Positions 6,871-13,810 of a stretch of DNA of 15,177 bases are shown here, in pieces. Every line of letters starts with the position of its first letter. Within the stretch, counting starts at the first letter, position 1. The notes beneath the pieces were generated by a model. That model saw only the letters and a list, made by a program, of their open reading frames with translations. It was not told the DNA's origin and did not search any database. Source of the stretch: Candidatus Cloacimonadota bacterium (GTDB lineage Bacteria > Cloacimonadota > Cloacimonadia > Cloacimonadales > TCS61); the NCBI GenBank assembly GCA_029932755.1, contig JAOZPK010000029.1, forward strand, positions 1-15,177, given 5' to 3'. A program made the translations under genes and the position numbers.

Positions 6871-7624
6871 GATAAACACAAAAGGTAAAAATCTTTTTCT
6901 TATTTTATCTACGATCACTCTAATTTTAATGATGATCGTAACTACACTTCTGTGGTGGTTTGTCTCTCCCCGATTGCATGAGATCAGTATTGTTTTAGCT
7001 GGCTTATCACTCACAGCACTCAGGGTATTTTTCTTTATACTGGCATTAGGAACAGTTTTGGTTTTGCTTATTAGTTATACCGAAACAAATTTGTTGGTTG
7101 CTAAATTTGCGATCAGAGCTTACATCAGAATAGTATATCCCGTTACATTATTGCTGGGGAGGTTACTTGGCATCTCGAGAGAAAAAATCAGAGAATCTTT
7201 TATAAGTGTGAATAACTCATTTATTAATGCTATTAAAAAGCAATTTGATCCCTCGGACATACTTATATTATTACCACATTGCTTACAGCACATAGATTGC
7301 GATATTAGAATAACCACAGATGTAACAAAATGTATAAGATGCGGAAAATGCGATATTGCAAAATTGTGTGAGATATCAGAAAAGTATAAAATAAAAATGG
7401 CAATAGCCACCGGTGGAACTTTAGCACGAAAGATCATAATCGAAAATAGACCAAAGTTCATTATTGCAGTTGCCTGTGAACGAGATCTGGTTGATGGATT
7501 ACGCGAAGTATTTCCCATACCGGTTTATGGCGTTTTAAATTTAAGACCGGAAGGTCCTTGCGTAAACACACGCGTTCTCACAGGGCAAATTGAGTCAGCT
7601 CTCGGTGCATTAATAAAAGCATGA
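6860..7624 (+). CDS. DUF116 family membrane protein with eight cysteines
   Basis: The function of DUF116 is not established. The 254 residues have two or three N-terminal membrane helices (about 11-34 and 45-73, possibly also 86-104) and a soluble part of about 150 residues. That part carries eight cysteines: 141, 147, 158, 161, 164, 170, 206 and 234. The block CIRCGKCDIAKLC (158-170) looks like a cluster- or metal-binding site, and ACERDLVDGL (205-214) and PVYGVLNLRPEGPC (221-234) are conserved family blocks. I infer a membrane-bound Fe-S or zinc protein. ATG 6860 is preferred over TTG 6854 because AGGGGAA lies at suitable distance. It overlaps fmt by 11 bases and rsgA by 4 bases (ATGA), so it is locked into a translation-related operon. 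From memory, DUF116 genes next to fmt are also seen in other phyla. Confidence 0.85.
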   Translation: MDFKINTKGKNLFLILSTITLILMMIVTTLLWWFVSPRLHEISIVLAGLSLTALRVFFFILALGTVLVLLISYTETNLLVAKFAIRAYIRIVYPVTLLLGRLLGISREKIRESFISVNNSFINAIKKQFDPSDILILLPHCLQHIDCDIRITTDVTKCIRCGKCDIAKLCEISEKYKIKMAIATGGTLARKIIIENRPKFIIAVACERDLVDGLREVFPIPVYGVLNLRPEGPCVNTRVLTGQIESALGALIKA

Positions 7625-8694
7625 ACAAGAAAAGAGATAAAAAAAAATTTAAACGTAAGAATATCAAGATTTCTAATATCGAAATAGGGAATGTTGATCA
7701 TTTTACAGATGATACGATCACTGAAGAAAAACGCGCTGAAAAAAAACTGATCGAAAAAGGAAAAATCAGCAATAAACGTAATCTGAAATTAGAACGTGGC
7801 AGGATTCTTGAAGTAAGATCAAATTATAAATGTGTTGTGAAGATGGGCGATGAGGAAATGAGTTGTACCTTAGGCGGAAGATTTAAACAAGTAAATTTTG
7901 AAACCAAAAGCATTGTTGCTGCCGGAGATTATGTGAATATTGATGTTTCGGGAGATCCTCGTATCGAAGAGATAGTTACCCGAGCTAATACACTTTCCAG
8001 ATTTTCCGATAACGATTTTCAAATAGAGATTATCATTGCTTCGAATATCGATCAGGTGATTATCACATCTTCTTATAAAGATCCACAACTTAATTTGGGC
8101 CTGATAGACCGGTACATTTGTGCTGCCAAAATAAGTAATATAACACCTGTTATTTGCATTAACAAGATCGACCTGGCAGAATCTTTAGACGATGTAAAGC
8201 TGATGGGATCATTTTATGAAAAACACGGACTTAAGGTAATTTATACATCGGTAGAAACTGGTGAAGGCATAAAAGAACTTAAGGAATTATTGAAAGATAA
8301 AGACAGTGTTTTCTCGGGTCATTCCGGTGCTGGAAAATCATCATTGATCAATAAATTGCAGCCGGATCTGAAATTAAGAACAGCCGAAATTAGCGATTAT
8401 CACAGAAAGGGAGTTCACACAACCACCCGCAGCAGATTATTAGAATGGGATTTTGGCGGTTATTTAGTTGACACACCGGGTATTAAAACATTTGGTTTAC
8501 ATAGGAAAGATAAAGAAAAACTAAAAGAGATATTTCCTGGATTATCAGCTTTAGCTGCAGAATGTAAATTTTTTAATTGTACTCATTCACATGAAAAAGA
8601 GTGCGGGGTAAAAAAAGCTGTGGAAAACGGTTCATATCCGTTATCAAGATATGAATCTTATTTGCGTATTTTAGAATCGTTGAGTTCAGAATAA
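7621..8694 (+). CDS. rsgA: Ribosome small subunit-dependent GTPase RsgA
   Basis: RsgA binds the 30S subunit late in its assembly and hydrolyses GTP to release maturation factors and check the decoding centre. The circularly permuted GTPase order is clear: NKID (G4, 181-184), GHSGAGKSS (G1, 233-241), HTTT (G2, 266-269) and DTPG (G3, 284-287). An OB fold precedes it (about 58-125), and a zinc knuckle follows with Cys315, Cys320, His322 and Cys328. At 357 residues it is longer than B. subtilis YloQ (298) because of a lysine-rich, probably disordered N-terminal extension of about 55 residues. The start codon overlaps the DUF116 stop as ATGA, which supports coupling. It is the last gene of its run; a palindromic element follows. 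Assignment is very secure. Confidence 0.97.
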   Translation: MNKKRDKKKFKRKNIKISNIEIGNVDHFTDDTITEEKRAEKKLIEKGKISNKRNLKLERGRILEVRSNYKCVVKMGDEEMSCTLGGRFKQVNFETKSIVAAGDYVNIDVSGDPRIEEIVTRANTLSRFSDNDFQIEIIIASNIDQVIITSSYKDPQLNLGLIDRYICAAKISNITPVICINKIDLAESLDDVKLMGSFYEKHGLKVIYTSVETGEGIKELKELLKDKDSVFSGHSGAGKSSLINKLQPDLKLRTAEISDYHRKGVHTTTRSRLLEWDFGGYLVDTPGIKTFGLHRKDKEKLKEIFPGLSALAAECKFFNCTHSHEKECGVKKAVENGSYPLSRYESYLRILESLSSE

Positions 8695-8704
8695 TATGGT
8701 GTTA

Positions 8705-8808
8705 TTGTCATCCTGACGAATCTTTCACGTTGTTCTTTGGAAGAATTTTTGCTTATAACGAGATTCTTCGTTAGAAATTACTTCGAAGATTTCCTCAGAA
8801 AGACAGAC
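8705..8808. repeat. Degenerate palindromic (REP/MITE-like) element between rsgA and nadK
   Basis: The outer ends form imperfect inverted repeats: TTGTCATCCTGACGAATCTT at the left and, read on the other strand, CTGTCTTTCTGAGGAAATCT at the right (8787-8807). They agree at roughly 15 of 20 aligned positions with one gap. An inner stem pairs TCTTCG (8765-8770) with CGAAGA (8784-8789). The GTCATCCTGA start with GATTCTTCG inside resembles a widely dispersed intergenic palindrome I recall from many unrelated bacterial genomes. There is no coding content. It lies just after the rsgA stop, so it could also act as an RNA-processing or termination structure. Confidence 0.6.
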
Positions 8809-8860
8809 ATCTTGTTTTCGTAATTATAAATATTGGAATCGTTATAAGGAGAGAGAAATT
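8809..8860 (+). promoter_or_regulatory. nadK upstream region with -10-like TATAAA and strong ribosome binding site
   Basis: The AT-rich segment after the palindrome holds TATAAA (8825-8830), one base from the -10 consensus, but no convincing -35 at the normal spacing. AAGGAGAGAG (from 8847) is a strong Shine-Dalgarno sequence for the ATG at 8861. A promoter here is plausible because a new gene run starts, but the evidence is weak. Confidence 0.3.
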
Positions 8861-9706
8861 ATGCAAAGTTTTGGGATATTTTTTAATCCGAATTATAAAA
8901 CAACCAAACCAATTTTTGATCTGCTCAGGAAATTTTATAACAACAAAGACCTTCACTTTTTCAAGTTTCCACAACAAAATGAATTCTTTCCTGATTTTAT
9001 TAAATGCGTCGAAAAAAATAAACTTGATTGCATTCTATCTTTTGGCGGTGACGGTACCTTCCTCAGGGCAAGTCAGATATCGCTTGAATATAATATTCCA
9101 TTAATGGGGATAAATCTCGGAAAGCTTGGATTCTTATCGGAAAGTTCACTTTCCGAATTAGAAAAATCGATAGATGACTTGAAGAATAATAAGTTTAAAG
9201 TTCAGCAGAGAATGCTGCTTAAAACAGTTGTAAAAAGAAACAATAAGATAGTATTTACTTCTTCAGCCCTAAATGATGCGGTAATTTATAAAGGAAAAGA
9301 ACCCAGACTAATCGACATAATATTCTATTCGAGTAAGCGTTTGGTTGTAGAAACTAGATGTGATGGACTTATTGTGTCCACTCCAACAGGATCGACGGCA
9401 TATTCATTATCTGCCGGTGGTCCCATTTTATCTCCCGTGATGGATGCTTTTGTGGTTACTCCTCTAAATCCGCATGTGTTAAGCGTGCGTCCCATGGTTT
9501 TTGCTTCCGATGACAGATTGAGCTTTAAGCTCTGCTCAAATGGAAGTGAATGTGTATTGCAGCTTGATGGAAAGAATAGTCATGAACTTATTGATAATGA
9601 CGAAATAATAGTAACTGCTTCAAATAAAAAGATCAGTTTTATTAAACTCACAAATAAAACATTTTATCAAATTCTTAGAAAAAAACTACATATGGGAAAG
9701 AGATGA
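8861..9706 (+). CDS. nadK: NAD kinase
   Basis: NadK phosphorylates NAD to NADP in the cytosol. The 281-residue length is normal. Motifs visible are GGDGTFL (62-68, with the essential aspartate 64), the nucleotide-binding segment MGINLGKLGFL (82-92), the ND pair at 138-139 where the family has NE or ND, and DGLIVSTPTGSTAYSLSAGGP (168-188). The C-terminal beta-sandwich includes LQLDGK (233-238). A strong ribosome binding site precedes the ATG. The stop overlaps the recN start by 4 bases (ATGA), a nadK-recN pairing seen in several phyla. This is secure. Confidence 0.97.
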   Translation: MQSFGIFFNPNYKTTKPIFDLLRKFYNNKDLHFFKFPQQNEFFPDFIKCVEKNKLDCILSFGGDGTFLRASQISLEYNIPLMGINLGKLGFLSESSLSELEKSIDDLKNNKFKVQQRMLLKTVVKRNNKIVFTSSALNDAVIYKGKEPRLIDIIFYSSKRLVVETRCDGLIVSTPTGSTAYSLSAGGPILSPVMDAFVVTPLNPHVLSVRPMVFASDDRLSFKLCSNGSECVLQLDGKNSHELIDNDEIIVTASNKKISFIKLTNKTFYQILRKKLHMGKR

Positions 9707-11394
9707 TAAAAAGTTTAAGTGTAGAAAATTTCATAATTGTAGAAAACCTGAACCTGGAATTTGAGAATGGACTTCAGGTTCTTACAGGAGAGACAGGTGC
9801 AGGAAAATCCATTATTGTTGGTGCTATAAATATTATTCTTGGAAGTGATATTCACCCCGGAATGCTGTTGGATGATTCTTCACCGGCAAAACTGGAAGCA
9901 GTATTTGATATTGATAATGAAAACAAAAAACTTACTAAGCTTTTTAATAACTACGATATAGATATTTCTGAAGGTGAAGCATTCTTTGCTAAAGAGATAG
10001 CTACTAACCTAAGGAGTAAAAGCTTTATAAATGGACGTCGAGTTTCTAAGGATATTATAAAAGAATTCCGTGCATTGCTCATAGATTTTCATAGTCAGCG
10101 TGATCAGCAAAAGCTTTTTGATACCGATTTCCAATTGGAAGTACTGGATATTTATGGGAAACTAACCAATATAAGAGAGCAGTTTACTTCCAAATATAAA
10201 GAGACAGAAAGTAAAATAAAAAAACTCAAAAAGCTGCAAAATACCGAGAGTGAACTTGCCGAAAAGATAAAACTGTATCAATATCAGATAGATGAAATTA
10301 AGAAAATTGATCCCGCGATTGGAGAAGATTCAAAATTACAAGTGGAATTGAACCTACTGACGAATGCTGAGGACATTTTGAATATTGCAACTCGACTGGA
10401 GCAGGAAATTTATGAAAAAGAAAATTCTGTTTACGATGCTATAAGCTCATATATTTCTCAACTTGCTAAATTTAAGAATGATAACAAAAATATTGATGAA
10501 GCTGTAAATTTTCTGCAGGATGCCTCGGCGAATCTTGATAATTCCATAAACAGTATCAGGGAAGTTCAAAATATCATCGAGGTGGACTCGTCTCGATTGG
10601 AATACATCCAAAGTCGCTTGACCCTACTTAATAACCTCAGCGTGAAATATAAGCAGAATATTGAAGGGATTCTGGAGTATCGGAACAGCATACAGCAGCA
10701 GATAGATTCTTACTCTTCCGGAAAAGAAGAAATTTCCGATTTAAATGATGAGATCGTGGTTGATTTGGAATACATTAATAAGCTTTCCGAAGAGCTTTCT
10801 GCAAAAAGAAAAAAAGCTGCCGCTAATTTTGAAAAAGAGATCATTATCAATATCAAAAAACTGGCAATTCCCGATGCGGAAATTGAATTCAAAATTTCAG
10901 ATATTAAAAATTCAATTGGGGCTTCTGAGAGATTGAGCGCGTTAAATGAAACAGGGAAAGATGCGGTTGATATCTTTTTTTCTGCTAATAAGGGAGTAAA
11001 ACTTCAACCATTCAGAATAGCTGCTTCCGGTGGAGAGCTTTCCAGGTTCCTGCTAGCAATAAAAAAGATCCTTTCGGATAGATTAGACAGGCGAACAATA
11101 ATCTTTGATGAAATAGATTCAGGAATTGGTGGAAAGACATCGGAATTACTGGCAGAATTCATTCATGATATTGGTAAATATCACCAAGTTTTATGCATCA
11201 GCCATCTACCTCAGATCGCATCTTACAGTGACCGCCATTTTTCCATTGAGAAGATAAGCGGCAGTAAAAGTTCTGAAGTTAAAGTTAAAATACTGGACGG
11301 AAACGAGAGAAAAGTTGAAATTGCCAGGATGCTGTCCGGCTCTGATACGGAGTTGGCTTTACAGCATGCAGCTGAACTAATAAATAAGAAATAG
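9703..11394 (+). CDS. recN: DNA repair protein RecN (SMC-like ATPase)
   Basis: RecN is a cohesin-like ATPase that acts early in double-strand break repair. The 563-residue protein has a split ABC ATPase head around a coiled coil. The N-terminal part holds Walker A GETGAGKS (29-36) and the Q-loop block IDFHSQRDQQKLFD (127-140). Residues about 155-400 are rich in K, E and L and consistent with a coiled coil. The C-terminal half holds the ABC signature ASGGELSRF (441-449), Walker B TIIFDEIDSGIGG (465-477) and the switch block ISHLPQIA. The length is typical (E. coli 553). It overlaps nadK by 4 bases and ends 10 bp before the DUF4349-like gene. SOS control is usual in E. coli, but no LexA-like operator is visible within this operon. 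Confidence 0.97.
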   Translation: MIKSLSVENFIIVENLNLEFENGLQVLTGETGAGKSIIVGAINIILGSDIHPGMLLDDSSPAKLEAVFDIDNENKKLTKLFNNYDIDISEGEAFFAKEIATNLRSKSFINGRRVSKDIIKEFRALLIDFHSQRDQQKLFDTDFQLEVLDIYGKLTNIREQFTSKYKETESKIKKLKKLQNTESELAEKIKLYQYQIDEIKKIDPAIGEDSKLQVELNLLTNAEDILNIATRLEQEIYEKENSVYDAISSYISQLAKFKNDNKNIDEAVNFLQDASANLDNSINSIREVQNIIEVDSSRLEYIQSRLTLLNNLSVKYKQNIEGILEYRNSIQQQIDSYSSGKEEISDLNDEIVVDLEYINKLSEELSAKRKKAAANFEKEIIINIKKLAIPDAEIEFKISDIKNSIGASERLSALNETGKDAVDIFFSANKGVKLQPFRIAASGGELSRFLLAIKKILSDRLDRRTIIFDEIDSGIGGKTSELLAEFIHDIGKYHQVLCISHLPQIASYSDRHFSIEKISGSKSSEVKVKILDGNERKVEIARMLSGSDTELALQHAAELINKK

Positions 11395-11404
11395 AGGGGC
11401 GCTA

Positions 11405-12280
11405 ATGTTTAGAATAAGAAAGGAGATGAAGCTTGTTTTGATCGTAGGTACAATTTTGTTCTCATTGTTTTTAGGAGTTAAAAGATCAAATTTGGATACA
11501 ATATTTATACTGACGAATGTTGAAATTGATCTGAGTAGTGCCAACGATATCTTTGAGAATTCGTTCAATAACAATAAAATAAAATTTGAATATCAGGTGG
11601 AAGATCTAACGGAAATAAATACTTCTCTTTCTGAGATCAGCAAAACAGAAAACACAATTACTTTGTATTCAGAAATAAAAGCTAATTATAATCTAATCGT
11701 ATTGGAAATTCCTACAGAAAGATCTGACGAAGTATTAACTAATTTGAGAAACGTTATTGGTTTAAGTAATGAAAACATTCAAAGAGCCGGAACGGTTAAG
11801 ATAAGCACAGACCTCAAAGAAAATCTTAACAATAACCAAATCGCAAAAAAACGGATTCAAAACTTAATTAATGATAGTGTTTCTCCGGATAGAATTCAGA
11901 GTTTTAGAAGACAGCTTGATATTATCCAGGCAAAGATAGATAGTTTAAGTATTCAGGAAGATATTCAAAAACACAATGCTGAATTTGATATTATTATGCT
12001 TTCTGCAGTTAAGAATATTAATGGAAACAAAGCTCTTCGCAGCAGCATGAGTATTTTTCTTTTAACAACAATAGCCAGCTTAATTCTGTTGATTACAGGG
12101 TTGATCATCAGTTATTACATTTTTATTCTTATGCATAAATTAATGCTGGCTTTGGGAATTAGAACCTCAAGAGGTGGAAGTCATAATTATAATTACAATA
12201 AAAAAGGATATGGAAAAAAAGTTAAAAGAATTTACAAAGATAAAGATGGTAATGTAATCAAAAAAGAAAAAGACGAATAA
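11405..12280 (+). CDS. DUF4349-like membrane protein with coiled coil and basic C-terminal tail
   Basis: I recognise this only as resembling DUF4349 proteins, whose function is not known to me. The 291 residues start with a membrane anchor or uncleaved signal (about 9-25). An extracytoplasmic domain (about 30-140) follows, including NYNLIVLEIPTERSDEVLTNL (94-114), similar to the 'lxVPxexxdexlxxL' core of DUF4349. A helical coiled-coil-like stretch (about 138-192), a second membrane helix (about 216-243) and a Lys-, Asn- and Tyr-rich cytoplasmic tail complete it. The ATG at 11405 is preceded by GAGGGG at good distance. An in-frame ATG at 11426 has AAGGAG directly against it, so it is less likely. 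It lies between recN (10 bp) and nfeD (19 bp). Its membrane topology suits a partnership with NfeD and SPFH downstream, but that is inference. Confidence 0.65.
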   Translation: MFRIRKEMKLVLIVGTILFSLFLGVKRSNLDTIFILTNVEIDLSSANDIFENSFNNNKIKFEYQVEDLTEINTSLSEISKTENTITLYSEIKANYNLIVLEIPTERSDEVLTNLRNVIGLSNENIQRAGTVKISTDLKENLNNNQIAKKRIQNLINDSVSPDRIQSFRRQLDIIQAKIDSLSIQEDIQKHNAEFDIIMLSAVKNINGNKALRSSMSIFLLTTIASLILLITGLIISYYIFILMHKLMLALGIRTSRGGSHNYNYNKKGYGKKVKRIYKDKDGNVIKKEKDE

Positions 12281-12299
12281 AGAAAATTGGGGGTATTTT

Positions 12300-12740
12300 A
12301 TGGAAACATGGTTTGATCCTTGGATCATTTGGGTAGCAATTGGAATAATTTGTATTATTATTGAAATATTTACACCCGGATTTTTATTTTTGAGTTTTGG
12401 TGTAGGGGCTATACTTACAGGACTTGCTGCTCTTATTATTCCGTCAATTGCATTTCAAGTACTCACTTTTGCTATTATAACGCTTATTGTTTTCTTGTTA
12501 GGCAGGAAGTTCAGTACAAAGCTGATTTCAGCCGATTATGAAGATACCAATGTAAAAGCTCTAGTAGGTAAAACCGGAAAGGTAACACAAAAAATTCCTG
12601 CTAATGAAAAAGGTTATGTGAAGATTGGTGGTGAAGAGTGGGCAGCTGTTTCTAAAGATAGTAAGGAGATAAAAAAAGACGCACGGATTACAGTTAATGA
12701 TATCGAAGGAAATAAGGTAATTGTAACTGTAATTGAATAA
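12300..12740 (+). CDS. NfeD family membrane protein (short form) with C-terminal OB fold
   Basis: Short NfeD proteins are membrane partners of SPFH/stomatin-like proteins encoded next to them. The 146 residues show three membrane segments (about 8-26, 28-48 and 52-68) and a cytoplasmic OB-fold domain (about 86-146). That domain has the family pattern ALVGKTGKVTQKI (87-99), KGYVKIGGEEWAAVS (104-118) and a closing NDIEGNKVIV (133-142). The serine protease domain found in long NfeD proteins is absent. GGGGG about 5 bp upstream serves as ribosome binding site. The SPFH gene starts 39 bp downstream, the classical NfeD-slipin pair, so the family call is strong although the cellular job in membrane-domain or stress homeostasis is inferred. 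Confidence 0.92.
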   Translation: METWFDPWIIWVAIGIICIIIEIFTPGFLFLSFGVGAILTGLAALIIPSIAFQVLTFAIITLIVFLLGRKFSTKLISADYEDTNVKALVGKTGKVTQKIPANEKGYVKIGGEEWAAVSKDSKEIKKDARITVNDIEGNKVIVTVIE

Positions 12741-12779
12741 TAATAAATTAGTTAATTAGTACCAAAACAAGGAGGAAAA

Positions 12780-13715
12780 ATGACAATTGTAATAATCGTT
12801 TTTGCTGTTTTGATAATAATATTGATCTCGAAAGGATTGGTTATTGTGAAACAGGCAGAAGTTATGATCATCGAGAGATTGGGAAAATACAGCAGAACAT
12901 TGGAAAGCGGATTGAATATCCTCTGGCCGGTGATAGATAAGCCGCGTAATATTAACTGGCGGTACTCTAGAACGGATATGAAGGGTAATAAATATGTGCA
13001 GGTAAAATCTCAAAGCAGAATAGACCTTCGTGAGACCGTTTATGATTTCCCACGACAGAATGTGATTACCAGTGATAATGTTTCCATCGAAATAGACGCA
13101 CTTTTATATTTTCAAGTAACCGATCCCAAAAAAGCAACATATGAGATTAATAATCTTCCTAATGCCATAGAAAAACTTACTCAAACAACACTTCGTAATG
13201 TGATCGGTGAAATGGAACTCGACAAGACACTTACTTCAAGAGATACGATAAATACTAAGTTGCGCCTAATTCTCGATGAAGCTACAGATAAATGGGGTGT
13301 TAAGGTCAATAGGGTGGAACTTCAGGATATTAATCCTCCCCAGGAAATTAAAATGGCAATGGAAAAACAGATGCGGGCTGAAAGAGATAAACGCGCCAAA
13401 ATCTTGGTAGCAGAAGGTGATAAAAGATCTCAAATCCTGGTAGCAGAAGGTGATAAGGAAGCCAGAATTACCAGGGCAGAAGGTGAAGCCAGGGGTAAAT
13501 TTCTCGTTGCTGAAGCAGAAGCAAAAGCGATTAAAGAAGTCGCTCTTGCAGTGGAAAAAACAGGCACCGATCCCGCTCAATATCTATTGGCGGTAAAATA
13601 TATTAAGGCATTTAGTGAGATCGTACAGAATAATGATAAAACAGTTGTTGTTCCTTATGAAGCATCTGCAATGTTGGGCTCTGTAAAATCATTGGAGAAA
13701 ATATTTAATAGCTGA
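12780..13715 (+). CDS. SPFH domain / paraslipin (stomatin-like) membrane scaffold protein
   Basis: SPFH proteins form ring-like assemblies that organise membrane patches and often control proteases. The 311 residues have one N-terminal membrane helix (about 2-20) and an SPFH domain (about 21-185). Typical blocks are IERLGKYSRTLESGLN (31-46), RETVYDFPRQNVITSDNV (84-101), TLRNVIGEMELDKTLTSRD (137-155) and GVKVNRVELQDINPP (173-187). A helical stretch of five 11-residue repeats follows (196-250) and then the C-terminal block DPAQYLLAVKYIKAF (264-278). About 20 extra residues (56-80, NINWRYSRTDMKG...) sit before the first block compared with the shortest slipins; I recall similar forms in other bacteria. 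AAGGAGG precedes the ATG. Its pairing with NfeD supports the paraslipin subgroup (QmcA/YbbK-like) rather than HflC. Confidence 0.93.
   Translation: MTIVIIVFAVLIIILISKGLVIVKQAEVMIIERLGKYSRTLESGLNILWPVIDKPRNINWRYSRTDMKGNKYVQVKSQSRIDLRETVYDFPRQNVITSDNVSIEIDALLYFQVTDPKKATYEINNLPNAIEKLTQTTLRNVIGEMELDKTLTSRDTINTKLRLILDEATDKWGVKVNRVELQDINPPQEIKMAMEKQMRAERDKRAKILVAEGDKRSQILVAEGDKEARITRAEGEARGKFLVAEAEAKAIKEVALAVEKTGTDPAQYLLAVKYIKAFSEIVQNNDKTVVVPYEASAMLGSVKSLEKIFNS
13365..13529 (+). repeat. Five 33-bp repeats encoding 11-residue units in the SPFH protein
   Basis: The frame divides into KQMRAERDKRA, KILVAEGDKRS, QILVAEGDKEA, RITRAEGEARG and KFLVAEAEAKA. Units two and three are also close in DNA: both contain GGTAGCAGAAGGTGATAA. 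An 11-residue period fits a hendecad coiled-coil helix, as in other stomatin-family tails. Confidence 0.8.
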
Positions 13716-13750
13716 TCATATAAAAAACATAGAGTTTATAAGTTTGACAG

Positions 13751-13795
13751 AATATAGGGAATAGGACGGCTTGTTCCCTATATTGTTTATTATTT
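13751..13795 (+). terminator. Perfect 11-bp inverted repeat between the SPFH gene and eno: terminator or eno leader hairpin
   Basis: AATATAGGGAA (13751-13761) and TTCCCTATATT (13774-13784) are perfect reverse complements around a 12-base loop. The stem is followed by GTTTATTATTT, a loose T-rich tail. It lies 36 bp after the SPFH stop and 26 bp before the eno start. A factor-independent terminator is the simplest reading. A protein operator or an eno 5'-leader structure is also possible, because eno presumably needs its own promoter nearby. Confidence 0.55.
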
Positions 13796-13810
13796 AAGAA
13801 GGAGATAGAT

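Noticed and set aside
7120..7518. 132-codon open frame on the - strand inside the DUF116 gene
   Set aside because: It lies entirely opposite a well-supported coding region with conserved cysteine blocks, and no domain is recognisable.
13266..13580. 104-codon open frame on the - strand opposite the SPFH coiled-coil region, Cys- and Phe-rich
   Set aside because: Its composition is the complement of the repeated VAEGDK codons; it is a shadow of the repeat.
13744..13749. Perfect TTGACA as a -35 element for eno
   Set aside because: No -10-like hexamer lies at 16-18 bp; the nearest, TATATT at 13779-13784, is 29 bp away and inside the hairpin stem.
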